This document shows, piece after piece, positions 1-8,109 of a stretch of 64,000 nucleotides of DNA (the stretch's first letter is position 1; each line of letters opens with the position of its first letter). The translations under genes were made by a program, and so were the position numbers. The stretch is from Lewinellaceae bacterium. GTDB lineage: Bacteria > Bacteroidota > Bacteroidia > Chitinophagales > Saprospiraceae. Under the pieces are notes generated by a model. That model saw nothing but the letters and a program-made list of their open reading frames with translations, ran no database searches and was not told the DNA's origin. Location of the stretch: positions 372,001-436,000 of the forward strand of contig JACJYE010000001.1 of NCBI GenBank assembly GCA_020636255.1. The letters are read 5' to 3'.

Positions 1-3000
1 ACGGCGCAGGCGCATGATCTCGGCCAGAATGCGCAGGTGTTGCTGGCCTGCGGCAGCATCCTCCTCCGTTTCAGCCAGCTTTTCGAGCGCATTGCGGCGC
101 AGCGCTTCATAGAAAGCCCGTTCTTCGGGCGGCAGCTCTACGGTGAGTGTGATCTCCGTTTTCTCTGGCAGCTCTTTGAGCACTTCGTCTTTTCGGCGGC
201 GCAGGATGAAAGGGTGCACCAGGCGGCGGAGCTGTTCGCGGCGGTTCTCGTTTCCGTATTTCTCAATAGGAAGGGTAAAGCGCTCGTTAAACTGGCCGAG
301 GCTGCCCAGTAAACCAGGGTTGAGGAACTGGAAGAGGTTCCACAACTCGCCGAGGTGGTTTTCGATCGGCGTGCCCGTCATGGCAATTTTAAAGCCGGCC
401 TGCAGAGCCATAGCCGTTTCCGAGCGCTTGGTTGCGCTGTTTTTGATAGCCTGGGCCTCGTCGAGTAGAACGGTGGCCCATTGCCTCTCGGTGAACAGCT
501 TTTCTTCCCGGGCCATCAGGTCATAGGTAACGATGAGCAGCTGGCCTTTTTTCGCATTTTTAATAACAGTTTCCCGCTCGCTCTCACTAAAAAGCACAGG
601 CTCCAGCTGCGGCGCAAAGCGGATGGTTTCGGCCACCCAGTTGCGGCAAACGCTGGCCGGGGCAACAACCAGAGCAGGCCCCAGCGTCGCCCGGCTGGCA
701 AGTACGGCAAGCGCCTGTACGGTTTTACCCAGCCCCATATCGTCGGCCAGGCAGGCGCCGACACCCCAGTCGGCACATCGCTGCAGCCATTGAAAACCTT
801 CGAGCTGATAAGGGCGCAAAGTGGCGTTGAAAGCTTTCGGGAGCCTGAACGTTTTGGCAAAGGCCTGCTCTAGCCGCTGTTTGCGCTCTTTGAATTTCTG
901 GCTGCTTTCAAGGCCTTCCACTCCCGAAGTAAACCCCTCTATGGCCGTTGCGGCCAAGGGATGCAATTGCAGGCTACCGTTTTTTTTCTGGGCCCCTACC
1001 AGCCCGTTGATACCTTTCAGCCGGCGGCGGAATTCGTCGGACAGGGCCAGGAACTTGCCCGGGCTCAGCTCCACAAACTGGCTCTCCCGCTCGCTAATGG
1101 CCAGTAGCTCCTGAAGGCTGAGCACCGTTTCCTCATCGACGCGCAACTCGCCGTCCACTTCGAACCACTGGCTGCCGTCTCTGATAGACATGCGGAACTG
1201 CCCGAAACCTGCTACTGACGCAAGGTGCAGTTTTTCACCTTTGGGCCATTCCAGTACGATATCTTCCGATTCCAGCAGCGGCCGGAGTTCCAGCAATAAC
1301 TGCAGGCAGGTTTCGGCGTCTTCCAGTTGCCACACGCCACTGCTGGGGCGGTTGTTTTTCAGGACGGGTACGCGTTCACGGAGGCTCTCGAGGTTCTTTT
1401 TTTCATTGCCCAGGCCCCGGTTGGTAGCTGTACGCTGGCCATTCAGCAGGCCGATCAGGAAAGGTTCGCCCTGGCCTGGCTTTACATAAGGCGGTATTTC
1501 CCGGAAAGGTTTTACGAACAACTCGACATGAAAACCGTCGCCGATGGGTAGCAGGTGAAGGCAGATGCGGCTGTCGGCCTCTACGGCAGGCAGGTTTTCA
1601 TCTTCGAAAGCCGATTGCACGGGCACCAGGTGAGCCAGCCCGCTCAACGCCTCCCGGAGCCGCGATTCGGCGCTGGCCGGCAGACTGAGGGTTTTTCCAT
1701 TGAAAGCGCCGGCAATCTGGGCCATCTGTTCAGTAGCCTCGATATACAAGTATCGCGTAGGCGACTCCTTCACCACTTTTGCCCCTGCTGTAGTCACATT
1801 GTAGTTAAAATGCAGTTGATAATGCTGCCCCGAGCGTTTGGCGATAAGCGTGGGCTTGGCTTCCACGAGCTGTACGGCCGTTTCGGGAGATCTTCTCAGA
1901 AAAAGTAACGGATGGCCGACGAGCTGTTTCCAGCAGGACTGCCTGTTGTAGATGCTTAATTCGCTGCCCCATCCATGGCCAATTTCCTTGATGAAGCGCT
2001 CGTCCTGCGGCGTCATCCCGGGCACATCGCCGCTTTTCAGCCGGTCGAAGGATACCACGCGGCCTTTCGACCAACCATTTTTCCCGTGGGTTTGGTGGCG
2101 GGCCTGCGCCCAGCCCATTTCAAAGTCGACAAGCCAGGCAATGCGGTTTTCCACCTCAGTACCTGACGCTCCTTTTCCACCCAGTTCCAGCAACACATTC
2201 AGTGCGTTTTCCCATTCTTCTATACGTGGCAACAGGTATACAAGCGCCTTGCCCTCAGGCATTGGCTGATCTTCAGTAATCCCTCCCAATGCACCCAAAA
2301 GGGCGTTCATTTCGGCAGCAATCCAGGCGTACCCATTCGTAGCTAGTACATTGCGGAATGCCCGTACATCTTTTCTGTCTACCAATGACTCGCTTACCCA
2401 GAACTGGCAGAGCAGATGGAAAAAGCGATGCAGCGCAATAGCCGGATGCCCTTGCAGGGCCTGTACGGCCATTGCTTTGTTATTTTCGAGAAACGACACG
2501 ACAGCATCCAGATAATGGTAAACCGAAGTGTAAGCGTTCAGCTGGTTATTGGCCTGTTTGACGTGGGCGCGTATCTTTTTATACAAACGGGCATCCTGTG
2601 CATTCAACTGGGCCAGTATCTGAAAAATGCCCCCGAAGCCACGCAGTACATCGCGTTTATTGCCCGATGCCCGGCGGGCTGCATCCTTTGCCTGGTCAAA
2701 AGAATGTAATGCGGCGGATAGGTTCCCTTCCTGTAAATGCCGAACGCCGGCTACAATGGCGGAATCTTCTTCACTGAGCAGCAGCGCCATCGCATTCAAT
2801 TGTTGCCAATCCCCACGCAACAAGCTGGACAGAGCCAGGAGGTGGATCAGAGCGGGCCTGTTTTCCGCCGGGAGCAGTTCGACGTTTTTCTGTGCGTATT
2901 GAAAATACCCCCCCTCGAAGGGCGCCAGGTGGAAAAAATCCATAGTAAGGCGCTGCGAGAGCAGGAAAGCGCGGATGCCGGGCGGGTAAAGCTCCAGCTT

Positions 3001-3843
3001 TTCCAGATCAAAATGGCCTCCGATCCAATGCTCTATCAGTTTATCCTGCGAATACTCAGGCATATTCAGCTGAATGAGCCCCCAATAACATCTTTGAAAG
3101 AGTATAGTATTGCTGGTGTATAAAGCGATGCGCATATCCCGGAAAAGCCGGGTAGGTTCGTTGCGGCCATACCAGTACGCATAAGGCGGGAAGGCCTGTT
3201 GAATAGGCGTAATGGTTTTTATAAAATCGGGGTCGGTAGGGAAATAGCGGTTGCAGAGGGCGTCGGCAAAAGCTTTGGGGCATTCGTACAGCTTGAGCTT
3301 CTGATTGAGGAAGCCCTCGCGGGCCAGCTTATCCAGAATGGGCGTCAGCTCCGGGGCATAAAGGTTCTTGTTGCCATGTTTAAAGCCCGATGCGTTGAAG
3401 AGGTCCGCCAGCTTCGTCATCGAGGTGGCCTCCTGCAATACGGCAGCGATTTTCAGCAGGCGTTGCGCTGTTTCTTCCAGATGAACGTATGCCTCCATCA
3501 GTTCCGCTGTACTGCCAGGTGTTTTTCGGCGCCTTCCGCGCCGCACGGGCGCCTGAGCCGGCCCTTTTTCCTCCCTGACCCTAAACAACACTGCCGCGAC
3601 ATGTTTGCAGGGCCCGCCCCAATCGTAAGGGCAATTGCAATCATAATTGCTAATGCGGCCCTCCGGCGTTAAGTGTATCTCAACTTCGTACTCTTCATCC
3701 GAGCCTTCGATGAGGGCATACCATTCCTCGCCCTGGGCAGTAGCCACTTTTTCCAGGAACTGTACCCTCCCGCTCCGGTAATAGTCGCTACCCCGCGAGA
3801 GGATTTTGGAAGAGAAACTTTGCTCAAAGTTATGAAGTTGCAT
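1..3843 (-). CDS. SWIM zinc-finger SNF2-family DNA helicase (3' end outside window)
   Basis: Open frame of 1281 codons from the ATG at 3843 to the left edge with no stop, so the C-terminus is missing. The N-terminus (residues about 65-85) carries a SWIM zinc finger, CNCPYDWGGPCKH. The SNF2 ATPase begins late: motif I ACLADDMGLGKT sits at about residues 1030-1041, checked to be in frame with the start, and the DEAQ box (LLDEAQAIKN) is near residue 1128. The helicase C-terminal lobe must lie beyond base 1. SWIM-SNF2 proteins are Swi2/Snf2-type dsDNA translocases that remodel protein-DNA complexes; the target here is unknown. The long middle part (about 90-1000) has no motif I recognise. Confidence 0.9.
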   Translation of the reverse strand, partial: MQLHNFEQSFSSKILSRGSDYYRSGRVQFLEKVATAQGEEWYALIEGSDEEYEVEIHLTPEGRISNYDCNCPYDWGGPCKHVAAVLFRVREEKGPAQAPVRRGRRRKTPGSTAELMEAYVHLEETAQRLLKIAAVLQEATSMTKLADLFNASGFKHGNKNLYAPELTPILDKLAREGFLNQKLKLYECPKAFADALCNRYFPTDPDFIKTITPIQQAFPPYAYWYGRNEPTRLFRDMRIALYTSNTILFQRCYWGLIQLNMPEYSQDKLIEHWIGGHFDLEKLELYPPGIRAFLLSQRLTMDFFHLAPFEGGYFQYAQKNVELLPAENRPALIHLLALSSLLRGDWQQLNAMALLLSEEDSAIVAGVRHLQEGNLSAALHSFDQAKDAARRASGNKRDVLRGFGGIFQILAQLNAQDARLYKKIRAHVKQANNQLNAYTSVYHYLDAVVSFLENNKAMAVQALQGHPAIALHRFFHLLCQFWVSESLVDRKDVRAFRNVLATNGYAWIAAEMNALLGALGGITEDQPMPEGKALVYLLPRIEEWENALNVLLELGGKGASGTEVENRIAWLVDFEMGWAQARHQTHGKNGWSKGRVVSFDRLKSGDVPGMTPQDERFIKEIGHGWGSELSIYNRQSCWKQLVGHPLLFLRRSPETAVQLVEAKPTLIAKRSGQHYQLHFNYNVTTAGAKVVKESPTRYLYIEATEQMAQIAGAFNGKTLSLPASAESRLREALSGLAHLVPVQSAFEDENLPAVEADSRICLHLLPIGDGFHVELFVKPFREIPPYVKPGQGEPFLIGLLNGQRTATNRGLGNEKKNLESLRERVPVLKNNRPSSGVWQLEDAETCLQLLLELRPLLESEDIVLEWPKGEKLHLASVAGFGQFRMSIRDGSQWFEVDGELRVDEETVLSLQELLAISERESQFVELSPGKFLALSDEFRRRLKGINGLVGAQKKNGSLQLHPLAATAIEGFTSGVEGLESSQKFKERKQRLEQAFAKTFRLPKAFNATLRPYQLEGFQWLQRCADWGVGACLADDMGLGKTVQALAVLASRATLGPALVVAPASVCRNWVAETIRFAPQLEPVLFSESERETVIKNAKKGQLLIVTYDLMAREEKLFTERQWATVLLDEAQAIKNSATKRSETAMALQAGFKIAMTGTPIENHLGELWNLFQFLNPGLLGSLGQFNERFTLPIEKYGNENRREQLRRLVHPFILRRRKDEVLKELPEKTEITLTVELPPEERAFYEALRRNALEKLAETEEDAAAGQQHLRILAEIMRLRR

Positions 3844-3956
3844 AATGGCGGCCTTAGGATTTCGATGCAGCGCACCAGCCGGCACATCAGTTGGTGTACC
3901 ATGTATTCAGGAATGCTAAAGTAAAGAGATTGTTAAAGTTTTTTCCATACTTCTGC

Positions 3957-4276
3957 TCAGAAAACATTCCCCCAGATAAAATCCTTAAACCCGCCCCACC
4001 CGGGTAACGCCCCACCAGATGGCAGGTGTCCAACCCGATGGATTCCGCATTGTATTTCAGGGAATTCAGGTGATGCGGCGCCGGCGTTTCTCTGGCCTCG
4101 TAGGCTGCCGCTTCGTCAAGAATGAAATCGATCTCCCAACTCCTCTATTTTTCAAAATAATGGAGCGTTCCCAGCCGGGCGAGCTGATTGGCAATAGCGT
4201 TCTCAAAAACGGCGGTAGCCTTGCCCACCCGCCGCATCCCGGTAATGGCCGTCACTGCTTTTTGGGCAAATGCGCC
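3957..4276 (-). pseudogene. Decayed DUF4143-type AAA ATPase remnant
   Basis: Read on the minus strand, the upstream end gives a P-loop-like ITGMRRVGKAT followed almost directly by a stretch typical of the family C-terminus (NAIANQLARLGTLHYFEK, stop, RSWEIDFILD). The middle of the gene has therefore been lost. An in-frame TAG interrupts the C-terminal part. A frameshift is then needed to read the family's usual ending (GGFKDFIWGNVF, stop at 3957). A TGA also precedes the P-loop segment. Intact relatives are about 380-400 residue ATPases with an N-terminal P-loop and a C-terminal DUF4143 nuclease-like domain, common in accessory regions. The family is recognised by eye from these motifs. Confidence 0.7.
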
Positions 4277-4333
4277 TCAAATGTTTGCCTTTTGTACATT
4301 CAATCGGAATTTTTGTATAAAAAAATGAATGGC

Positions 4334-4622
4334 AACTATTCAGCATGCAGCCTAAAATACTCCTGAAGCAAAATTTTGTAGGATTTTTCTGGTCTAACCC
4401 CTTCTCAGGGGCTGTCTCAAAAGACAAAATAAAAACATCGAAGCCAAATAATATGCTGTTTATCGCCGCCTGGCCGGTTCTCCCCTTTGGGGAGCCAGAG
4501 GGGCTAGGCCAGGCGGCGAAACATGATTTGGCACTATTTTTCAATTCCATACTTTTGAGACAGCCCCGGGCGGATTACAAAATTTTGCTTCAGGCCGTAA
4601 ATCCCCATGATGCTGAATAGTT
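4334..4622. repeat. Nested palindrome containing a 160-bp MITE-like element
   Basis: Three sets of inverted repeats lie inside one another. Outer arms: 13 bp (4334-4346 with 4610-4622) and a perfect 19 bp (4362-4380 with 4576-4594). Inside these, a 160-bp segment (4408-4567) has perfect 16-bp terminal repeats starting GGGGCTGTCTCAAAAG. Inside that, a 12-bp stem (4464-4475 with 4507-4518) encloses a short CTCCCCTTTGGGGAG palindrome. The GGGGCTGTCTCAAAAG ends resemble those of known IS families, so the 160-bp piece may be a non-autonomous derivative; no transposase fits inside it. No gene is supported here. Confidence 0.75.
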
Positions 4623-4913
4623 ACAAAAAATGATAAATAATCCGATTGTGAGTGGGTTTTTATGACAATGAAGTAAATGGACATCTCACAATTCCCAAAA
4701 ACAAGTACACCTCACCGTTTAAGAGGTACAAGCAAGGTACAAAAACAAGCACAAACAGGGCAGGCAATAGCACATACTACTTCCCGATACAGGAAGTTTT
4801 AATGACTCGCAAAGTGTTGGTTTTCAATAAAAAATGGTGGAATATTTTGAAAACAGGTACAAAATAGATACAAAAATGCACTTTTTCGGCAGGCCGAATT
4901 CTAAACTCAACGG

Positions 4914-4995
4914 CAATAGGTTTTGTGCATTCGCCGTCATAGCCCCCTGACCCCCGAAAGGGGGAATCGCTACCCTGAATGCACAAAACCTATTG
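4914..4995. repeat. 19-bp perfect inverted repeat with a 44-nt loop
   Basis: CAATAGGTTTTGTGCATTC (4914-4932) is exactly complementary to 4977-4995. The loop holds a smaller C-run/G-run palindrome (CCCCCGAAAGGGGG). It lies about 30 bp downstream of the MNT gene stop, which is transcribed towards it, so it could act as a terminator, although no T-tract is obvious. The rest of 4625-5022 has no supported gene. Confidence 0.6.
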
Positions 4996-5022
4996 ACAGC
5001 ACAGTATAAACAAGCTCAAAGA

Positions 5023-5346
5023 CTAAGACTCCACCCTCGCTCCTTCTTTTTTGTAAAAAACCTTACCTACTCTACTGATGTGATCCACCAGATCCGGATT
5101 ATCGATATGGTCAAAAATGGAGAGGTCTATTTGGTAGGGTAGCAGCAGATCATCCAGTTCAGTTTCTATTCGGAACAAGGTCTTGAGGTTTAAGGTGGCC
5201 CCCAGCAATGTAAGGTCGATGTCGGAACCAGGCCGATAAGTTCCCTTTGCTCTCGAACCATAGAGAATTACCTTCTCCACTTCAGGAAATTGAGCAAAGA
5301 CCTTATTTATTTTTTCAATCGTATGTTCTTTTAAGCCGAATTTCAT
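5023..5346 (-). CDS. MNT-type minimal nucleotidyltransferase (antitoxin, copy 1)
   Basis: A 107-residue protein with the nucleotidyltransferase signature YGSRAKGTYRPGSDIDLTLLG (GSx10DxD) at about residues 29-49. Single-domain MNT proteins are antitoxins in HEPN/MNT (type VII) toxin-antitoxin systems; the known mechanism is AMPylation of the HEPN toxin. The start overlaps the stop of the upstream HEPN gene by 4 bp (ATGA), so the two are co-translated. A near-identical second copy lies at 7385-7705. Confidence 0.9.
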   Translation of the reverse strand: MKFGLKEHTIEKINKVFAQFPEVEKVILYGSRAKGTYRPGSDIDLTLLGATLNLKTLFRIETELDDLLLPYQIDLSIFDHIDNPDLVDHISRVGKVFYKKEGARVES

Positions 5347-5789
5347 AGTTCCTCATTAAAGATTTCGCCTTTTTCGCCACTCAGCATATCTTCCATTTTA
5401 CGCTGAAACTGCTTGAATGCTTCATAATAATGATCCACAATGGCTTCGTAGATTTCATCCGCCGTTTCCTGATTATAGGTATGGGTGGATTTATTTCTAC
5501 TCCGTATCATATCCATCCAGTCTTCTCCATTAGTAATAATTTCAGCTTTAAATGCGGCGCGGGTCGCGTCCCGAGAACCTTTTATTGAGCTGTCCCCCTG
5601 ATATTCGAAGTAGTCCTTCAAAGTATTCCAGGCCAACTCATGGGTGTATTCAAAACTTTGGATAATTCCTTGCTGCTCCAGGTCAGATAACGTCCTTTCT
5701 TCTGAAAGTTTTACCGCTTTCTCCAATTGAGCTAATGCTTTTTTAAAGTTTGAAAACCGTTGTTGCCAGCGGATGTCTTTTTCCATCAA
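5343..5789 (-). CDS. HEPN-family toxin (HI0074/HepT-like)
   Basis: A 148-residue all-helical protein of the nucleotidyltransferase substrate-binding (HI0074) type. It contains RNKSTH, matching the RX4-6H motif of HEPN ribonucleases. It precedes and overlaps the MNT gene by 4 bp, the usual order of HEPN/MNT modules. HEPN toxins cleave RNA unless modified by their MNT partner. A collapsed copy, reduced to the first 11 and last 3 codons plus one junction codon, is at 7702-7749. Confidence 0.85.
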   Translation of the reverse strand: MMEKDIRWQQRFSNFKKALAQLEKAVKLSEERTLSDLEQQGIIQSFEYTHELAWNTLKDYFEYQGDSSIKGSRDATRAAFKAEIITNGEDWMDMIRSRNKSTHTYNQETADEIYEAIVDHYYEAFKQFQRKMEDMLSGEKGEIFNEEL

Positions 5790-5879
5790 TTCCAGTTTGC
5801 CTCTAATCTACAAAATATTGAGCCTACTTACAATGTGGGGGACACTAGCTTCGTACCGGGAACCGAAGTAAATCTCACA

Positions 5880-6341
5880 CTATAAATCATACAACCCAGA
5901 ATCTTCGTCCTCTTTCATGATCTCGATGAGCAGCGCTTTTCTATCCGCTCTTTTCTTCGCCTTATAGTCCAGCACATCTTCAAACTTCACTCTCCGGTGC
6001 CTGCCTACCTTAGTAAACGGAATTTCCCCCGATTCGAGCAATTTGACGAGATGGGGCCGGGAGCAACTCAGCAATTCAGCCGCAGCCTGAGTAGTCATTT
6101 CGGTAGCGACCGGAACGATGGAGATAGGCTGCCCCTGGCCGGTCACCTTCAAAATCTTGGCTAAAAGCTTCAGCGCCCGTAAGGGGATCTTGATCTTTTC
6201 TTTGGTCTCTTCTATCTCGATCTCCGGGTTTTTCGTCTCCAACTGCTCAAGCATCGCGCTCAGTGCGTTGTAAGACTTCATAGCTGTTTCCTGCTCCTGC
6301 TTCGTCGGCCGTTTTATGTTTTCCAGCTTATTCATGGCCAT
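5880..6341 (-). CDS. Excisionase-type HTH DNA-binding protein (antitoxin-like)
   Basis: 153 residues. The C-terminal half has a MerR/excisionase-like winged helix: MTTQAAAELLSCSRPHLVKL followed by GEIPFTKVGRHRRVKFEDVL (about residues 87-130). This protein type is usually the antitoxin half of a pair with a PIN-domain ribonuclease encoded just downstream. No PIN gene follows here; the next gene on the strand is the HEPN toxin 90 bp away. It may be an orphan antitoxin or may regulate the HEPN/MNT pair. An alternative start is two codons inside, at 6335. Confidence 0.75.
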   Translation of the reverse strand: MAMNKLENIKRPTKQEQETAMKSYNALSAMLEQLETKNPEIEIEETKEKIKIPLRALKLLAKILKVTGQGQPISIVPVATEMTTQAAAELLSCSRPHLVKLLESGEIPFTKVGRHRRVKFEDVLDYKAKKRADRKALLIEIMKEDEDSGLYDL

Positions 6342-6523
6342 TTCGTTGATTTGGATACTGTAAATATAAACGAAATAAACGAAACGAGTTGTGGTGGGGA
6401 GTTAATCTTTTTGGAAGTTGTTCCTTTCGTTAGCCACCTCATGAAAATTCCCCGCCACTTTCCGGCAAATATTCCCCAATTTTGCCAGTAGCACCAATCC
6501 GAAGAATACAGAACCCTGTCAGC

Positions 6524-7363
6524 ATGAAAAAAATATCGGAAGCCATCGCCGAAAAGTTTAAAAAGGCGCGCCTGTTTAACCTGGAAAACCTGCAGGCCGT
6601 CCGGGATGACGGTACGGAACTCGGGCGCCTGGTGAAAAGGATTTATTCCAGCCAGGATTATGATCTCGACAATAGATTATACCTCATCACCCAGAATATG
6701 ATCTCCATCTTTGGGGAGGAGTTATCGGCTTTCCGAAGCGCCAGAGCCTACTTCAATACCATGGAGAAGTTCGAGCAGGAATACATGCCCTCGGGCCCGC
6801 CGTGGAGCCCCCTTAGCCGGTCTTACTTCAGCTATTGGCAAAGCTTCGATTACCCCTTCGGCAAGACAAGGGAAACTCTTGGCTCGATTTTCTATGACCT
6901 GGCGAAGAACTCGAAGCTTGACAGGAGAGTTGTTGACGCTACCGCCGCATTGAACGCTTCGCGCATGGGTATCTACGAAGTGCTCGAAACGAAAGGCAAC
7001 GTCATCACCTCAAAGGAATTACTGACAAATGCAATCTTCCACAGCACCTGCCTCGCCGGATACAAAGGCGAGCCCGGAGACCTGATGTTCGCCCGAATCG
7101 TCCCCAGCCTGTCCGAGCCGGGAGGGCCTTCCTTAATCCTGACTACGCCTTATCTCATCCTTAACTCCAAACCGGAATACTGGGCGGCCTTTTTCCTACG
7201 GCAGGACGTCGATGAAGTTAAGCTATACGACTTTTTCAAATACGGCCCGACAGAAAGGTACTGGCATAACTATATAATGGACGGTTTCGTGAATTTCACC
7301 TCGGACAGGATATTCCTCACCGGCATCCCGGATATTCCGGAGAGCTTGCCGCATGCGCGGTAG
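6524..7363 (+). CDS. Hypothetical protein between the two MNT copies
   Basis: About 279 residues from the ATG at 6524; an in-frame upstream extension to 6482 is possible but starts less plausibly. I do not recognise a family. The sequence is soluble, with no signal peptide or membrane segment. The first 60 residues look helical and charged; aromatic stretches such as RSYFSYWQSFDYPFG occur in the middle. It is the only plus-strand gene in the 4-8 kb stretch and is framed by the duplicated MNT region, so it may be cargo that travelled with the duplication. Confidence 0.6.
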   Translation: MKKISEAIAEKFKKARLFNLENLQAVRDDGTELGRLVKRIYSSQDYDLDNRLYLITQNMISIFGEELSAFRSARAYFNTMEKFEQEYMPSGPPWSPLSRSYFSYWQSFDYPFGKTRETLGSIFYDLAKNSKLDRRVVDATAALNASRMGIYEVLETKGNVITSKELLTNAIFHSTCLAGYKGEPGDLMFARIVPSLSEPGGPSLILTTPYLILNSKPEYWAAFFLRQDVDEVKLYDFFKYGPTERYWHNYIMDGFVNFTSDRIFLTGIPDIPESLPHAR

Positions 7364-7384
7364 GGGGGGATGCCTTATTTTCAT

Positions 7385-7705
7385 CTATCTGGACCCCATC
7401 ACTTCCTTTTCGTAAAAAACCTTTCCTACTCTACTGATGTGATCCACCAGATCCGGATTATCGATATGATCAAAAATGGAGAGGTCTATTTGGTAGGGGA
7501 GCAGCAGGTCATCCAGTTCGGTTTCTATTCGGAACAAGGCTTTGAGGTTTAAGGTGGGCCCCAGCAATGTAAGGTCGATGTCGGAACCAGGCCGATAAGT
7601 TCCCTTTGCTCTCGAACCATAGAGCATTACTTGCTCCACTTCAGGAAATTGAGCAAAGACCTTATTCATTTTTTCAATCGTATGTTCTTTTAAGCCGAAT
7701 TTCAT
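7385..7705 (-). CDS. MNT-type nucleotidyltransferase (copy 2, toxin lost)
   Basis: About 106 residues from the ATG at 7705, chosen because it matches the start of copy 1. It is nearly identical to the protein at 5023-5346 and retains the full YGSRAKG...GSDIDLTLLG nucleotidyltransferase motif. Its partner toxin gene is deleted except for a 15-codon remnant that overlaps its start (ATGA). It could still modify the toxin made from copy 1, or be drifting. Confidence 0.85.
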   Translation of the reverse strand: MKFGLKEHTIEKMNKVFAQFPEVEQVMLYGSRAKGTYRPGSDIDLTLLGPTLNLKALFRIETELDDLLLPYQIDLSIFDHIDNPDLVDHISRVGKVFYEKEVMGSR

Positions 7706-7749
7706 AATTCCTCGCAAAACCGTTGTTGCCAGCGGATGTCTTTTTCCAT
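7702..7749 (-). pseudogene. HEPN toxin remnant with in-frame internal deletion
   Basis: The minus strand reads MEKDIRWQQRF, then C, then EEL and a stop. The first 11 codons match the start of the HEPN gene at 5343-5789 and the last three match its end, so about 134 codons were removed without changing frame. The ATGA overlap with the MNT gene is kept. Sequence upstream (7750-7843) also matches the region upstream of the intact HEPN gene (5790-5878), so the whole locus was duplicated before the deletion. Confidence 0.85.
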
Positions 7750-7994
7750 CAATTCCAGTTTGCGTACAAGCTACGAAATATTGAGGCTACTTACAATGTG
7801 GGGGGGGCTTGCTTCGTATCGGGAACCAAAGTGAATCGCTCACTATGCATGGCCGGGAACCACCTTCCCTCTCAGTACCAGCGGCTCCCGGGCCTCAATG
7901 TGTTTGCCCTCGCGGGCGGGATAAAACCTCGCGCTTACCATTGCACGCTCATACCGACAACTGGCGGCACAACTCTGGCAAAAGGCCGGTAAGG

Positions 7995-8109
7995 GCCGGG
8001 CAACCCGGAAACCTATGTTGTTATTCTGATTGATAGGATTGTTCCTGTTGCGGTAGACGGAACGGCATTCTATTGCATTGTCGTTCCAGGACCCGCCACG
8101 AACCACCCG
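7995..8109 (-). other. DGR template repeat (TR)
   Basis: 115 bp that align without gaps to the variable repeat at 9668-9782 (constant offset 1673). There are 11 differences, at window positions 8018, 8019, 8022, 8039, 8046, 8049, 8069, 8074, 8079, 8084 and 8085. Every one is a T on the plus strand, that is an A on the coding strand. The other 85 positions are identical, as are the remaining 19 of 30 adenines. Adenine-only change is the diagnostic of DGR mutagenic retrohoming. Read in the target frame, the TR has asparagine (AAC/AAT) codons at most variable sites. Its first 89 bp, in minus-strand order, lie inside the reverse transcriptase gene in another frame. Confidence 0.97.

Noticed and set aside
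4652..4867. 71-codon plus-strand frame
   Set aside because: Repetitive AT-rich sequence (GGTACAA-type repeats), no recognisable protein feature.
7843..8106. An open frame whose start matches the target protein's C-terminus (VRGGSWNDNAIECRSVYR)
   Set aside because: It is the TR read in the target frame. The match stops at the TR edge and the rest has no homology, so it is not a gene or a truncated target.
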